Part shown: positions 9,385 to 17,784 of the stretch, one piece after another
Position numbering within the stretch: the stretch's first letter is position 1
Layout of the letters: every line of letters starts with the position of its first letter
DNA from: Cellulomonas sp. SLBN-39
GTDB lineage: Bacteria > Actinomycetota > Actinomycetes > Actinomycetales > Cellulomonadaceae
DNA: 64,000 nt
NCBI RefSeq assembly: GCF_006715865.1
Contig: NZ_VFOA01000001.1
Coordinates: 62,001-126,000 of the forward strand
Direction: 5' to 3'
Notes under the pieces: model-generated
What the model saw: the letters and a program-made list of their open reading frames with translations, nothing else
Databases searched by the model: none
Told to the model about the DNA's origin: nothing
Translations under genes and position numbers: made by a program

Positions 9385-10376
9385 CAGTCCACCTCTCCTC
9401 GTCCCACCAGGGCGGCGCCGACGGCGCCGACCGGCACGTCCGGCGGCGCCAGGCGCAGCCGGTCGGCCACGCGCAACGACGCCAGGAACGGCGACGCGCG
9501 CGACTCGTCCTCCAGCACGGCGCGCACGGCGCCGAGCAGCGGCTCGCCGAGCCGGGCGACCCCGCCGCCCAGCACGACGCGGTCCACGTCGCAGGTCAGC
9601 ACGAGCACCCGCACCGCCGAGGCGACGGCCCAGGCGAACCGGTCCCGGACGGCGCGGGCCTGCGCGTCACCCGCCGCAGCGGCCTCGAACACCTCCACGG
9701 GCGAGGGCCGGCCCGTGCGGGACGGCCAGGCGGCGTCCAGCGCGCTGCCCGACGCGTACTGCTCGACGCACCCGCGCTGCCCGCACTTGCAGGGCAGCCC
9801 GTCGGGCACCAGCGTCAGGTGCCCGACCTCGCCGGCGGCGCGGTGCGCCCCGCGGCGCAGCCGACCGTCCAGCAGCAGACCCGCCGCGACGCCGGTGCCC
9901 AGGGCGAGGAACGCCAGGTCGCGCCCCGTCCCGGGCGGGGCGGGCACGGCGTGCTCGGCACCCAGGACGGCCACGTTGAGGTCGTTCTCCAGGTGCACGC
10001 GCCCCGGCAGGCCGAGGACCTCGGCGACGGCCTCCGCGAGCGCGAACCGGTGCGTGACGCCGACGTTGACGGCGTGCTCGACGCTGCCCGTGACGGGGTC
10101 GACGACGCCGGGCACGCCCACCCCGACGCCGACGAGCGCGGCCGGGGGCACGCCGTGGTCGGCGGCGAGGGTCCGGACGGCGGTGGCGACGGCGTCGACG
10201 AGCCCGTCGGGCCCGGGGACGGTGGGCGCGCGGTGGGTGCCGACGAGGGTGGCGTGCGGGTCGAGCAGCGCGGCGAGCACCTTGGTGCCGCCGATGTCGA
10301 CGCCGACGGACCAGCCCGGGGCGACCGCGGCGGGCGCGGCCGGCGCGCCCTCGTCCGCGAGGGTCGTGGTGCGCAT
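9384..10376 (-). CDS. ROK-family sugar kinase (probable glucosamine or GlcNAc kinase)
   Basis: 330 residues. Contains the ATP-binding GVDIGGTKVLAALL, catalytic-base region ENDLNVAVLGAEH, and the ROK zinc motif HLTLVPDGLPCKCGQRGC. There is no N-terminal DNA-binding domain, so this is an enzyme rather than a repressor. Pairing with nagB and a sugar importer points to phosphorylation of glucosamine or N-acetylglucosamine; glucokinase activity cannot be excluded. It starts 3 bases after the permease stop and overlaps nagB by one base. Confidence 0.85.
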   Translation of the reverse strand: MRTTTLADEGAPAAPAAVAPGWSVGVDIGGTKVLAALLDPHATLVGTHRAPTVPGPDGLVDAVATAVRTLAADHGVPPAALVGVGVGVPGVVDPVTGSVEHAVNVGVTHRFALAEAVAEVLGLPGRVHLENDLNVAVLGAEHAVPAPPGTGRDLAFLALGTGVAAGLLLDGRLRRGAHRAAGEVGHLTLVPDGLPCKCGQRGCVEQYASGSALDAAWPSRTGRPSPVEVFEAAAAGDAQARAVRDRFAWAVASAVRVLVLTCDVDRVVLGGGVARLGEPLLGAVRAVLEDESRASPFLASLRVADRLRLAPPDVPVGAVGAALVGRGEVD

Positions 10377-10379
10377 CCC

Positions 10380-11306
10380 TCAGCCCTTGACCGCTCCGGA
10401 GACCAGGCCCCCGGTCATCCGACCCTGCACGAGCAGGAAGAACACGATCACCGGGACGGCGACGAGCACCGAGCCGGCCATGAGCGCGCCCCAGTCGGTG
10501 GCGCGGGTGGCCTGCTGGAAGGTCCGCAGCCACACGGGCAGGGTCATCGACTCGGGCCGCTGCATGATGATCAGCGCCATCACGAACTCGTTCCAGGCCT
10601 GCAGGAAGGCGAAGACGCCGGTGGCGACGAGCCCGGGGGCCAGCAGCGGGAACGTGATCGCCCAGAACGCCCGGCCGCGCGAGCACCCGTCGATCATCGC
10701 GGCCTCCTCGAGCTCGACCGGCACGCCCGCGACGAACCCGCGCAGCGTCCAGATCGTGAAGGGCAGCACCCCGGCGAGGTACACCACGCCGAGGCCGAGC
10801 GCCGTGTTCAGCAGCCGCCAGCCGTCGACGAGCTGGAAGACCGAGATCATCATGGCCTCGGCCGGGATCATCTGGACGACGAGGATCGACAGCACGAACG
10901 CCCGCCGCCCCCGGAACCGGAACCGGGTGACGGCCAGCGCACCGACGAACGCGAACAGCATGGCGGCGACGAGCACGCCGAAGGTGACCGTCAGGGAGTT
11001 GCCGAGCGCCGGGAGGAACGGCGACCGCTCCTGCTGGAAGATCGCGGTCCCGTAGTTGCGCAGCGTCAGCTCGTCGGGCCACAGGTGCAGGCGCGGGCCG
11101 ATGATCTCGCTCGTCGGCAGCAGCGAGGTGTTGACCATCCAGTACACCGGGAAGGCGAAGGCCGCCGAGACGAGGACGGCGACGACGCCCCACCCCCAGG
11201 TCGCGGCACGGCGGCGCAGCGGCGGCCGGCGCAGCGCGACCGGTGCGGCCGACCCGCGGCCGCGCGACGTGGCCGCGGGTGCCGGCGCGGCAGGTGCGAG
11301 GCTCAC
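10380..11306 (-). CDS. Carbohydrate ABC transporter permease (MalG type)
   Basis: 308 residues, GTG 11306 overlapping the stop of the first permease (GTGA). Six hydrophobic segments are visible; the first is VVAVLVSAAFAFPVYWMV. The cytoplasmic EAA loop reads ELEEAAMIDGCSRGRAFWAI, the contact site for the ATPase. The second member of a CUT1-type permease pair. No ATPase gene is in this cluster, so a shared MsiK-like ATPase elsewhere is probable. Confidence 0.92.
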   Translation of the reverse strand: MSLAPAAPAPAATSRGRGSAAPVALRRPPLRRRAATWGWGVVAVLVSAAFAFPVYWMVNTSLLPTSEIIGPRLHLWPDELTLRNYGTAIFQQERSPFLPALGNSLTVTFGVLVAAMLFAFVGALAVTRFRFRGRRAFVLSILVVQMIPAEAMMISVFQLVDGWRLLNTALGLGVVYLAGVLPFTIWTLRGFVAGVPVELEEAAMIDGCSRGRAFWAITFPLLAPGLVATGVFAFLQAWNEFVMALIIMQRPESMTLPVWLRTFQQATRATDWGALMAGSVLVAVPVIVFFLLVQGRMTGGLVSGAVKG

Positions 11307-12259
11307 AGCTCCCCCTCGTCCTTGATCGTCGCGCGCACGTAGTACGCCGAGATCACGAGCATGATGATGGTGAAGAGCACGGCGATGGCGCTGGCGGCCC
11401 CGTAGTGGCCCTGGGCCATGCCCATCTCGTAGATGTAGACGCCGAGCGTGCTCGTCTCGGCCTTGATCCCGCCGATGCCCTGCAGCACGAAGATCTGCGT
11501 GAAGACCTTGAGGTCCCAGATCATCGACAGCACGATCAGCACCGTGTAGATCGCCCGCACGAACGGCACCTGGATGCGGAAGAACCGCGCCGGCCCGCTC
11601 GCACCGTCCAGCTGGGCGGCCTCGAGGACCTCGCCGGGGATCTGCGTCAGACCGGCGTAGAGCGTGAACGCCACGAACGGGACGGCACCCCAGACGATGA
11701 CGAGGCTCGCGACGGCGAAGAACTGCAGGGGGTCGATGAGCCAGGAGTGGCCCATCCAGCTCTCCCCGGTGGCGGACGTGAGCAGGTGGTTCACGACGCC
11801 GTACTGGGTGTCGAAGATCCAGCCCCAGACGAGCATCGCGGCGAGCGGCGGCATGGCCCAGGCCAGCAGCAGCCCGACGGACAGCACGAGACGCATCACC
11901 CGCCCGAGCCGGACGAGCAGCAGCGCGACGAGCGTCCCGACGGTGATCGTGGCGACGACGCAGGTGAGCATCAGGCCGAAGCTGCGGGCCGTGACGTCCC
12001 AGAACCGGGCGTCGGTCAGGGTGCTGGTGTAGTTCTCGAGGCCGACGAACTCGGCCGGGACGCCCATGAGCTGGGCGCGCTCGTACTCGTGGACCGAGAG
12101 CCAGAGCATGCGCACCAGCGGGTACCCGGTGACGACGAGGAGCGCCGCGAGGCTGGGTGCCAGCAGGAGCCAGGGCAGCAGACGTCCGGTGCCGATCGCG
12201 CGCGACGCGCGCGGCGTGGGGGCGGCGCCCGGGGGCGCGGCCAGTGCGGTGGAGCTCAT
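11303..12259 (-). CDS. Carbohydrate ABC transporter permease (MalF type)
   Basis: 318 residues. Starts with a polar Ala/Pro-rich segment followed by the first membrane helix LLPWLLLAPSLAALLVVTGY, the family's usual opening, then GLENYTSTLTDARFW and further helices. The EAA-type loop is PGEVLEAAQLDGASGPARFF. It works with the MalG-type partner as the membrane channel of a CUT1 importer. The gene is separated from the upstream binding-protein gene by a 92-base spacer that contains a strong hairpin. Confidence 0.92.
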   Translation of the reverse strand: MSSTALAAPPGAAPTPRASRAIGTGRLLPWLLLAPSLAALLVVTGYPLVRMLWLSVHEYERAQLMGVPAEFVGLENYTSTLTDARFWDVTARSFGLMLTCVVATITVGTLVALLLVRLGRVMRLVLSVGLLLAWAMPPLAAMLVWGWIFDTQYGVVNHLLTSATGESWMGHSWLIDPLQFFAVASLVIVWGAVPFVAFTLYAGLTQIPGEVLEAAQLDGASGPARFFRIQVPFVRAIYTVLIVLSMIWDLKVFTQIFVLQGIGGIKAETSTLGVYIYEMGMAQGHYGAASAIAVLFTIIMLVISAYYVRATIKDEGEL

Positions 12260-12288
12260 CGGGATCCTTCGCGTGGGGCGGCCGGAGC

Positions 12289-12346
12289 GCGTCGGGCCCC
12301 GCCGCCGGTGGAGGCGGGGCCCGACGCACGCGGTGGGGTGCGTCGG
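12289..12346 (-). promoter_or_regulatory. Intercistronic hairpin pair between binding-protein and permease genes
   Basis: A perfect 15-bp stem (12289-12303 with 12313-12327, 9-base loop) overlaps a second possible 9-bp stem (12321-12329 with 12338-12346). The two cannot form completely together. The position just after the binding-protein stop suggests a partial terminator or 3'-end stabiliser that lets the binding protein be made in excess over the permeases. Confidence 0.7.
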
Positions 12347-12351
12347 CTGGG

Positions 12352-13620
12352 TCAGCCGTTGAGGATCGACTCGATGGTCGCGTCGAGCTCCTCGGCGATC
12401 TCGGTGACGTCACCGCCCTGCGCGATCTGCACGAGCGCGTCCTGGATGACCTTCTGCGCCTCGACGTCGCCCCACTTGGGCGAGGCCGGGGTCAGCCGCG
12501 AGCTGGCGGCGGCGGTCGCCGCGGCCTGCGTGATCTCGTCGTCGGGCAGGGCCGAGGCGAGCGAGACCCTGGCCGGGATCAGGCCGTTCTCCGCGAGGAT
12601 CGTCTGGTACTCGTCCGAGAGCATGATCTCCAGCGCGGACGTGGCCAGGTCGGGGTGCGCGGACCTGGCCGCGACGGCGACGTTGGAGCCGCCGGCGAAG
12701 ACCTCGGCCGCACCGCCGTCGGCACCGGGCAGCGCGAACGCGTGCAGGTCGGAGCCGTAGGTCGAGGCGCAGCCGGGGACCTCGGCGTCCTCCTCGGCGA
12801 CGATGGACCACTTCATCCAGCTGGGCGCCGAGAGGAACGTGGTCGCGCCCTCGCAGAACGGCACCTGCAGGTTGGTCTCGTCACCGTCCTTGGGTGCGAG
12901 CGACGCGTTCTCGAAGAGGTCCTGGACCTGCTCGAGCCCGGCGATGCCGCCCTCCGAGGAGAAGCCCGCCTCCCAGGTGCCGTCCGCGCCCTGCTCGGCG
13001 ACGAAGCCGCCGTTCTCCCAGACGAACGGGAGCATGTTGTACCAGTCCTGGCCGGGGAACCAGACGCCGGAGTGGTCGTCGGTCGTGGCCGCCTTGGCGG
13101 CGTCGACGTACTCGTCGAGCGTGGTGGGGACCTCGGCGTCGCCCAGCAGCTGCTCGCTGTAGAACACGACGCGCGAGCCCGCGTAGTACGGCGCCGCGTA
13201 GAGCGTGCCGTCCCACGTGCCGACCTCGACGAAGCCGGGCAGCAGGTCGTCGCCGCCGAGGTCCTCGCGGGCGTCGTCCAGGGGGGCGAAGAAACCGGCG
13301 GACGTGAACGTCGGCGCCTGGGTGTTGCCGACCTCGACGACGTCGGGGCTGTCCGAGCCGGACAGCGCGGTGGTGAGCTTGTCGACGAGGCCGTCCCAGG
13401 CCTGCTCCTCGATGACGAGGGTCGAGCCGGGGTTCTGCTCCTCGAAGGTCTCGACGAGGAGCTCGCGCGCCGCGTCGGGCGTGTCGGTGCCGACGAGCCA
13501 GACGCGGATCTCGGCGCCCTCCGCGTCGTCGGTCGCGCCGCCGCCGGTCGAGCCGGACGAGCACGCCGTGAGCACGAGCGCCGCCGCCGCACCGACGGCC
13601 GCGAAACGTAGGATCTTCAC
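12352..13620 (-). CDS. Extracellular sugar-binding lipoprotein of an ABC transporter
   Basis: 422 residues. A short lipoprotein signal peptide ends in VLTAC (Cys at about residue 20), followed by a Ser/Gly linker. The mature part has the family-1 binding-protein pattern: AEIRVWLVGTDTPDAARELL, DVVEVGNTQAPTF, LDDAREDLGGDDLLPGF and a late TSALEIMLSDEYQ. The start GTG 13620 is preferred over ATG 13638, because the ribosome site GGGAGG (13631-13636) lies between them at correct spacing for the GTG. It captures substrate outside the membrane for the downstream permeases. Confidence 0.92.
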   Translation of the reverse strand: MKILRFAAVGAAAALVLTACSSGSTGGGATDDAEGAEIRVWLVGTDTPDAARELLVETFEEQNPGSTLVIEEQAWDGLVDKLTTALSGSDSPDVVEVGNTQAPTFTSAGFFAPLDDAREDLGGDDLLPGFVEVGTWDGTLYAAPYYAGSRVVFYSEQLLGDAEVPTTLDEYVDAAKAATTDDHSGVWFPGQDWYNMLPFVWENGGFVAEQGADGTWEAGFSSEGGIAGLEQVQDLFENASLAPKDGDETNLQVPFCEGATTFLSAPSWMKWSIVAEEDAEVPGCASTYGSDLHAFALPGADGGAAEVFAGGSNVAVAARSAHPDLATSALEIMLSDEYQTILAENGLIPARVSLASALPDDEITQAAATAAASSRLTPASPKWGDVEAQKVIQDALVQIAQGGDVTEIAEELDATIESILNG

Positions 13621-13711
13621 GTTGGGGTTTCCTCCCATGAGCGAGGCTGCCGTCGCTGCGACGGTGCCGGGGGGTGCACTTCCGACCTGCAGGACGGCCG
13701 GCTCGGGGTCG

Positions 13712-14887
13712 TCACGTGATCCCGAGCTGGCCCTGGAGGACGAGGACCGCGGCACCTGCCAGTGCCGCGTCCTCGTCCGACGCCGCCGCGCGCACCCGCA
13801 GGTCGTGCCCGATCACGGGCATGGTGCGGTCGCGCACGGTGGCGAGCGTCGCCTCCCGCAGGGGTCCGTCGAGCAGCTCCGGCGGGCCGGAGAGCAGGAC
13901 CTCGGCGAGGTTGAGCGCGCTGACGACGGGTGCCAGGGTCCGCCCCAGCATCCGTCCGACCGACGCCAGCGCGGCGTCGGAGTCCTCGGGGGCCAGACCG
14001 GCCGTGCGCCGGCGCAGGGCCGGGGCGCTCAGGACGGTCTCGAGGCAGCCGTGGCGCCCGCACGCGCACGGCTGCGGGGTCTCGCCGGGCGTCGTCTCGT
14101 CGACCACGGTGACGTGGCCGATCTCGCCGGCGGCGTGGCCGCGTCCGCGCACGAGGGCGCCGTCCACGACGAGCCCGGCGCCGACGCCCTGCCCGACCGT
14201 CACCGTCATGGTGCTGGCCGCCGCTCCCCCGTAGGTGTGCTCGCGCAGGGCCCGGGTGTTCGCGTCGTTCGCCACGTGCACGGGCGCGTCGAGGAGGGCG
14301 GCGAGGTGGGCGGCCAGGGGCACCCCGGACCAGCCGCGGTTGGGCGCCTCGAGCACGACCCCGGCGTCGTCGATGACGCCCGGCGAGGCGATCCCGACAC
14401 CGATCACCGGGCGCTCGGCCGCGGCGACGAGCGCGGCGCACAGCCCCTCGACGGTCGCGACGGCGGCGTCGCCGGTCGCCCCCTGCCAGGGTGCCGAGCG
14501 ACGCGTGACGACGTCGCCGGTCAGCGTCATGACGGCGCCGCGGGCGGTCTCGTCGTCGGTGAGGTCGACGGCGACGACGGCGTGGTCGGTGCTGCGCAGC
14601 CCGACGAGGGTGGCGGGCTTGCCGACCTTGCCCTCGGTGCGCACGCCGAGCTCGGCGACGAGGCCCTCGGCGATGAGTGCCGCGACGAGGTCGGACACGG
14701 TCACGCGGGTGAGCCCGGAGCTGCGGGCGACGTCGGCGCGCGACGAGGGGCCGTGGTGGAACAGGTGCCCCAGCACGAGCGAACGGTTGTGCGCGCGGGC
14801 GTGCTCGGGCAGCACCTTGGTCGTGGGGCGCAGCGCGCGCCCCACCCCCTGCCTCGGCGCCGCGGCCGGTCTCGTCCCTGTCGTCAC
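13712..14887 (-). CDS. ROK-family transcriptional repressor
   Basis: 391 residues. An N-terminal winged helix (about 28-85: NRSLVLGHLFHHGPSSRADV then LTRVTVSDLVAALIAEGL) is followed by a ROK domain with DLTDDETARGAVM, VANDANTRALREH, GEIGHVTVVDE and the zinc site CACGRHGCLE. The organisation is that of NagC/XylR regulators. It is the first gene before the sugar-binding protein, transporter and kinase, so it probably senses the imported sugar or its phosphate. The GTG start lies 7 bases from a -10 box, suggesting a leaderless mRNA. Confidence 0.9.
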   Translation of the reverse strand: MTTGTRPAAAPRQGVGRALRPTTKVLPEHARAHNRSLVLGHLFHHGPSSRADVARSSGLTRVTVSDLVAALIAEGLVAELGVRTEGKVGKPATLVGLRSTDHAVVAVDLTDDETARGAVMTLTGDVVTRRSAPWQGATGDAAVATVEGLCAALVAAAERPVIGVGIASPGVIDDAGVVLEAPNRGWSGVPLAAHLAALLDAPVHVANDANTRALREHTYGGAAASTMTVTVGQGVGAGLVVDGALVRGRGHAAGEIGHVTVVDETTPGETPQPCACGRHGCLETVLSAPALRRRTAGLAPEDSDAALASVGRMLGRTLAPVVSALNLAEVLLSGPPELLDGPLREATLATVRDRTMPVIGHDLRVRAAASDEDAALAGAAVLVLQGQLGIT

Positions 14888-14888
14888 G

Positions 14889-14923
14889 TTTGTTAGTAGA
14901 CCTTCCTTACAAATCCCCGTCAA
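14889..14923 (-). promoter_or_regulatory. Promoter and ROK operator upstream of the repressor gene
   Basis: On the minus strand TTGACG (14918-14923), a 17-base spacer and TCTACT (14895-14900) form a good sigma70-type promoter; the start codon follows only 7 bases later. Overlapping it at 14889-14913 is an imperfect inverted repeat with TTTGT/ACAAA ends (half-sites match at 8 of 12 positions), of the kind bound by NagC/XylR-type regulators. Autorepression is the natural reading. Confidence 0.7.
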
Positions 14924-15284
14924 GAGCAGAACGTGACCGTGATCACCTTGTGACCGGACGTTCACACCGACGAATCGCCGCCGACCACACCGCGTGACGT
15001 GCGAGCGTCGTCGCAGGTCAGAGGCCCGCAGACGTCGACGGCGCACGCGTCGGAGGCGCCCGGCAGCACACCCGGGGGCGGCCCCGCGCAGGAGACCGCT
15101 CTCCCCGCTCCCCCTGTGCACGTGCACAGGGGCCGGCCGAACCTCACGCAACTCTCATCGCGCGAACCCCCGCGAACCGGACGAACCGCCCTAGGGTCGC
15201 TGCTGGTCACGAGGCGCCCGACGGGCGTCACACGGGGCCGTCCCAGTCCGACGGCGCTCGCCGCCCCCTCCGACGAGAGCAGAC
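14924..15284. other. Intergenic region between the ROK repressor and pectate lyase genes
   Basis: With the promoter site this is a gap of nearly 400 bases between divergent genes. It contains a perfect 22-bp palindrome at 15111-15132 (described separately) and a TAGGGT at 15192-15197 that could be a -10 box for the pectate lyase gene. No convincing reading frame is seen. Confidence 0.5.
15111..15132. promoter_or_regulatory. Perfect 22-bp palindrome, probable operator
   Basis: CCCCTGTGCAC is followed at once by its reverse complement, so all 11 base pairs match with no loop. A loopless palindrome is better suited to a dimeric DNA-binding protein than to a terminator. It lies about 150 bases upstream of the pectate lyase start. 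The regulator is not identifiable. Confidence 0.55.
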
Positions 15285-16643
15285 ATGAGCACACCTGTCG
15301 CACGTCCCGCCCGGTTCCGCCCGAGCGCACGACGCCTCCCCAAGCCGGTCGCCGTGGCGATCGCCGTGGCGTTCGCGCTCCTGACCACCGTCGCGGTCGC
15401 CCGCGTCACGTTCGCGGCCTCCGACCCGGTCGACACCACCTCCTGGTACACGCTCACCAGCCGCAAGAGCGGCCTCGTGCTCCAGGCGCAGGGCACCGCC
15501 GCCGGCTCCGGCCTCACGCAGGCCGCCGCCACGGGTGCCACGTCGCAGCAGTTCCGCTTCGCCACCGGCTCGGGCGGCACCTACCGCCTCGTCAACCGCG
15601 CGTCGGGCCTCGCGGTCACCGTGCCGTCGGGCTCGACCGTCACGCAGGCCGCGGACACCGGCGCCACCAACCAGCTGTGGAAGACGGTCGTGCAGAGCGA
15701 CTACGTGCGCCTGGCGACGACCTCGGGCACCGTCCTGCAGATCACCGGCGCCTCGACCAAGGCCGGCGCCGCGATCCAGACCGGCACCGACGGCAAGTCC
15801 TACCACCAGCAGTGGGAGATCACGCGCGTCGGCGCGGCGACCGGCGGCACCACGCCGTCCGCGACGCCGTCCGCGTCCGCCACGCCCAAGCCGAGCGCGT
15901 CGGCCACCGCGAGCGCCACGCCCAAGCCGACGGCCACCGCGACGCCCGCCCCCAGCACCGGCGCCTTCGCCAAGTGGCCGACCGCCACGGGCGAGCAGAA
16001 GGTCACGGCGACCATCAAGATCTCGGGCACGCGCGACCTGGGCATGGTCCGCTACTACGGCCTGTCGTCGGGCGACCAGTCGGAGAGCCAGCCGCCGATG
16101 TTCCAGCTCGAGGACGGCGCCGTGCTCAAGAACGTCATCCTCGGCGAGGGCGCGGCCGACGGCGTGCACTGCCTCGGCACCTGCACGCTCGAGAACGTCT
16201 GGTGGGAGAACGTCGGCGAGGACGCCGCGACCTTCAAGGGCACCTCGGCGTCGCAGACCATGACGGTCAACGGCGGCGGCGCGCGCTCGGCGTCGGACAA
16301 GACGTTCCAGCACAACGGCCCCGGCACGTTCGTCATCAAGAACTTCCAGCTGCAGGACTTCGGCAAGCTCTACCGCTCGTGCGGCAACTGCTCCAAGCAG
16401 TACGCCCGCACGGTCAAGGTCGAGAACGTCCTCATCACCGCCCCCGGCAAGTCGCTGGTCGGCATCAACTCCAACCTGGGCGACAAGGCCACGCTCTCCG
16501 GCGTGACCATCGTGGGCGACTCGTCGAAGAAGATCGCGATCTGCGAGGAGTACAAGGGCGTGACCTCCGGCGAGCCGAGCAAGGTCTCGTCGGGCCCGAG
16601 CGCCGCGTGCGGCTACACCGCCTCCTCGATCACCTACAAGTGA
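15285..16643 (+). CDS. Secreted pectate lyase, PL3 family, with ricin-type domain
   Basis: 452 residues. A basic N-terminus and hydrophobic stretch (21-45, ending TFAAS) form a signal peptide. Residues about 50-185 are a beta-trefoil of ricin type, with QQFRFA, NQLWKTV and HQQWEIT as QxW-like repeats. A Thr/Ser/Pro/Ala/Lys linker (about 190-235) leads to a PL3 lyase domain (about 238-452) with FQLEDGAVLKNVILG, ADGVHCLGTCTLENVWWENV, EDAATFKG and YRSCGNCS. It should cleave polygalacturonate by beta-elimination outside the cell, with Ca2+. A second gene of the same design lies at 17785. Confidence 0.92.
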   Translation: MSTPVARPARFRPSARRLPKPVAVAIAVAFALLTTVAVARVTFAASDPVDTTSWYTLTSRKSGLVLQAQGTAAGSGLTQAAATGATSQQFRFATGSGGTYRLVNRASGLAVTVPSGSTVTQAADTGATNQLWKTVVQSDYVRLATTSGTVLQITGASTKAGAAIQTGTDGKSYHQQWEITRVGAATGGTTPSATPSASATPKPSASATASATPKPTATATPAPSTGAFAKWPTATGEQKVTATIKISGTRDLGMVRYYGLSSGDQSESQPPMFQLEDGAVLKNVILGEGAADGVHCLGTCTLENVWWENVGEDAATFKGTSASQTMTVNGGGARSASDKTFQHNGPGTFVIKNFQLQDFGKLYRSCGNCSKQYARTVKVENVLITAPGKSLVGINSNLGDKATLSGVTIVGDSSKKIAICEEYKGVTSGEPSKVSSGPSAACGYTASSITYK

Positions 16644-16644
16644 T

Positions 16645-16669
16645 CGACCCCCGTCACCCGGGGGCGTCG
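16645..16669. terminator. Weak hairpin between convergent genes
   Basis: CGACCCCCG (16645-16653) can pair with 16659-16669 with one bulged base. It follows the pectate lyase stop directly and reaches into the end of the PfkB gene. A plausible but imperfect terminator. Confidence 0.4.
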
Positions 16670-17592
16670 GCCCAGCCGAGCGCACCCGGGTGACGGACGG
16701 AGCGCGCTGCGGTCAGCACCGCCGACCGCAGCGCCTCCACCGGGCCGGCACCGCCGGCCAGCGCGGCAGCGACCGCTCCGTGCAGCACGTCGCCGGCCCC
16801 GAGCGTGTCGACCACCTCGTCCGCCGGTACCAGCGGCGGCTGCACCTCCTCCCGCACGACCCCCGTCGGGCCGGTCCGGCGCACCCGGACCGGCCCGGCG
16901 CCGGCGGAGCGCGCCACCGTCACGGGCCCGAGGCCCGCCACGACGTCGAGCAGCGCGTCCACCGCGGCCGCACCCGCACCCGCTCCGAGGGGCCGCTCCC
17001 CCGCCGGGACCGTGAAGACCGCCGACAGCACCGCGTGGTCCACGACCCGGAGCAGCCGGTCGAGACCCGGCTTCCAGCTCCCCCCGTCGAGCAGCACCGG
17101 CACGTCGCGCTCCTGCGCGGCGCACGCGACCGGCACCGCGGCGCCCAGGTGGTGCCCGTCGACCAGGACGCACGTGGCCCCCGTGAGCACCCCGGGCAGC
17201 ACGGCGGCGGCCGACCGGGCGAGCACGTCGGGCGGCAGGCCGGCGCCGTTCGCGGAGGCGACCGCCCGCTCCCCCGTGCCGGCCGTCACGAGCACGGTCG
17301 AGACGGGCACCTGCCACGCGCCCGCGCCGCCGTCGAGGAGGTCGACGACCTCGACCCCGCGCGCCGCGAGCCCGGCGCGAGCGGCCGCAGCGACCGCGCC
17401 CGCGCCCAGCGCGGTGACCAGCGTGGTGGGGACACCGAGCGCGACCGCGGTCGCGGCGGCGTTCGCCGCCGGACCACCGAACGCCACGTGCCCGGCCAGG
17501 GCCACGACCTTCTCGTCGGGGCCCGGGACCCGCTCGACCACCTGGACGACGTCCAGCGTCGTCAGCCCGCAGCACACCAGCCTGGGTTCCAC
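16654..17592 (-). CDS. PfkB-family carbohydrate kinase
   Basis: 312 residues from GTG 17592. The N-terminus LVCCGLTTLDVVQVVERVPG and GHVAFGGPAANAAATAVALG match PfkB signature 1 (substrate-side glycines). Signature 2 near the C-terminus is VVDTLGAGDVLHGAVAAAL, containing the catalytic Asp of GAGD. The sugar is unknown; adenosine/ribokinase-like or 2-keto-3-deoxygluconate-kinase-like roles are possible, the latter being attractive beside two pectate lyases because pectin breakdown yields that compound. Transcribed towards the first lyase; a LacI-type operator candidate lies 32 bases upstream of its start. Confidence 0.85.
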   Translation of the reverse strand: MEPRLVCCGLTTLDVVQVVERVPGPDEKVVALAGHVAFGGPAANAAATAVALGVPTTLVTALGAGAVAAAARAGLAARGVEVVDLLDGGAGAWQVPVSTVLVTAGTGERAVASANGAGLPPDVLARSAAAVLPGVLTGATCVLVDGHHLGAAVPVACAAQERDVPVLLDGGSWKPGLDRLLRVVDHAVLSAVFTVPAGERPLGAGAGAAAVDALLDVVAGLGPVTVARSAGAGPVRVRRTGPTGVVREEVQPPLVPADEVVDTLGAGDVLHGAVAAALAGGAGPVEALRSAVLTAARSVRHPGALGWADAPG

Positions 17593-17623
17593 GCGGCCAT
17601 CCTGCCGCGGGGCACCCCGGCGT

Positions 17624-17635
17624 CGAACCGTTTCA
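17624..17635. promoter_or_regulatory. Possible LacI-family operator upstream of the PfkB gene
   Basis: CGAACCGTTTCA, an imperfect palindrome centred on CG, 32 bases upstream of the PfkB start. It matches the site at 23844-23855 in 10 of 12 positions. Confidence 0.4.
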
Positions 17636-17685
17636 CGGGCTCGCCCGCACCCGCGCCCGGCTGGTGCACTGCGAGAGCAGGGCAA

Positions 17686-17697
17686 GAAAGCGGTTTC
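17686..17697. promoter_or_regulatory. Possible LacI-family operator upstream of the second pectate lyase
   Basis: GAAAGCGGTTTC, palindromic at five of six pairs, 87 bases upstream of the lyase ATG. It stands out as an A/T-containing island in very GC-rich DNA. Confidence 0.4.
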
Positions 17698-17784
17698 CGA
17701 CGCCGTCCCGCCCGGGTCCCGGTCGTCCGGCGCGCACCGCACCCCGCGGGCACCCGTCCGCGGGCCGACGGGCGAGGAGGAACC

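Noticed and set aside
13621..13638. ATG 13638 as start of the sugar-binding lipoprotein
   Set aside because: The ribosome site GGGAGG lies downstream of that ATG and fits GTG 13620, which also gives a shorter, more typical signal peptide.
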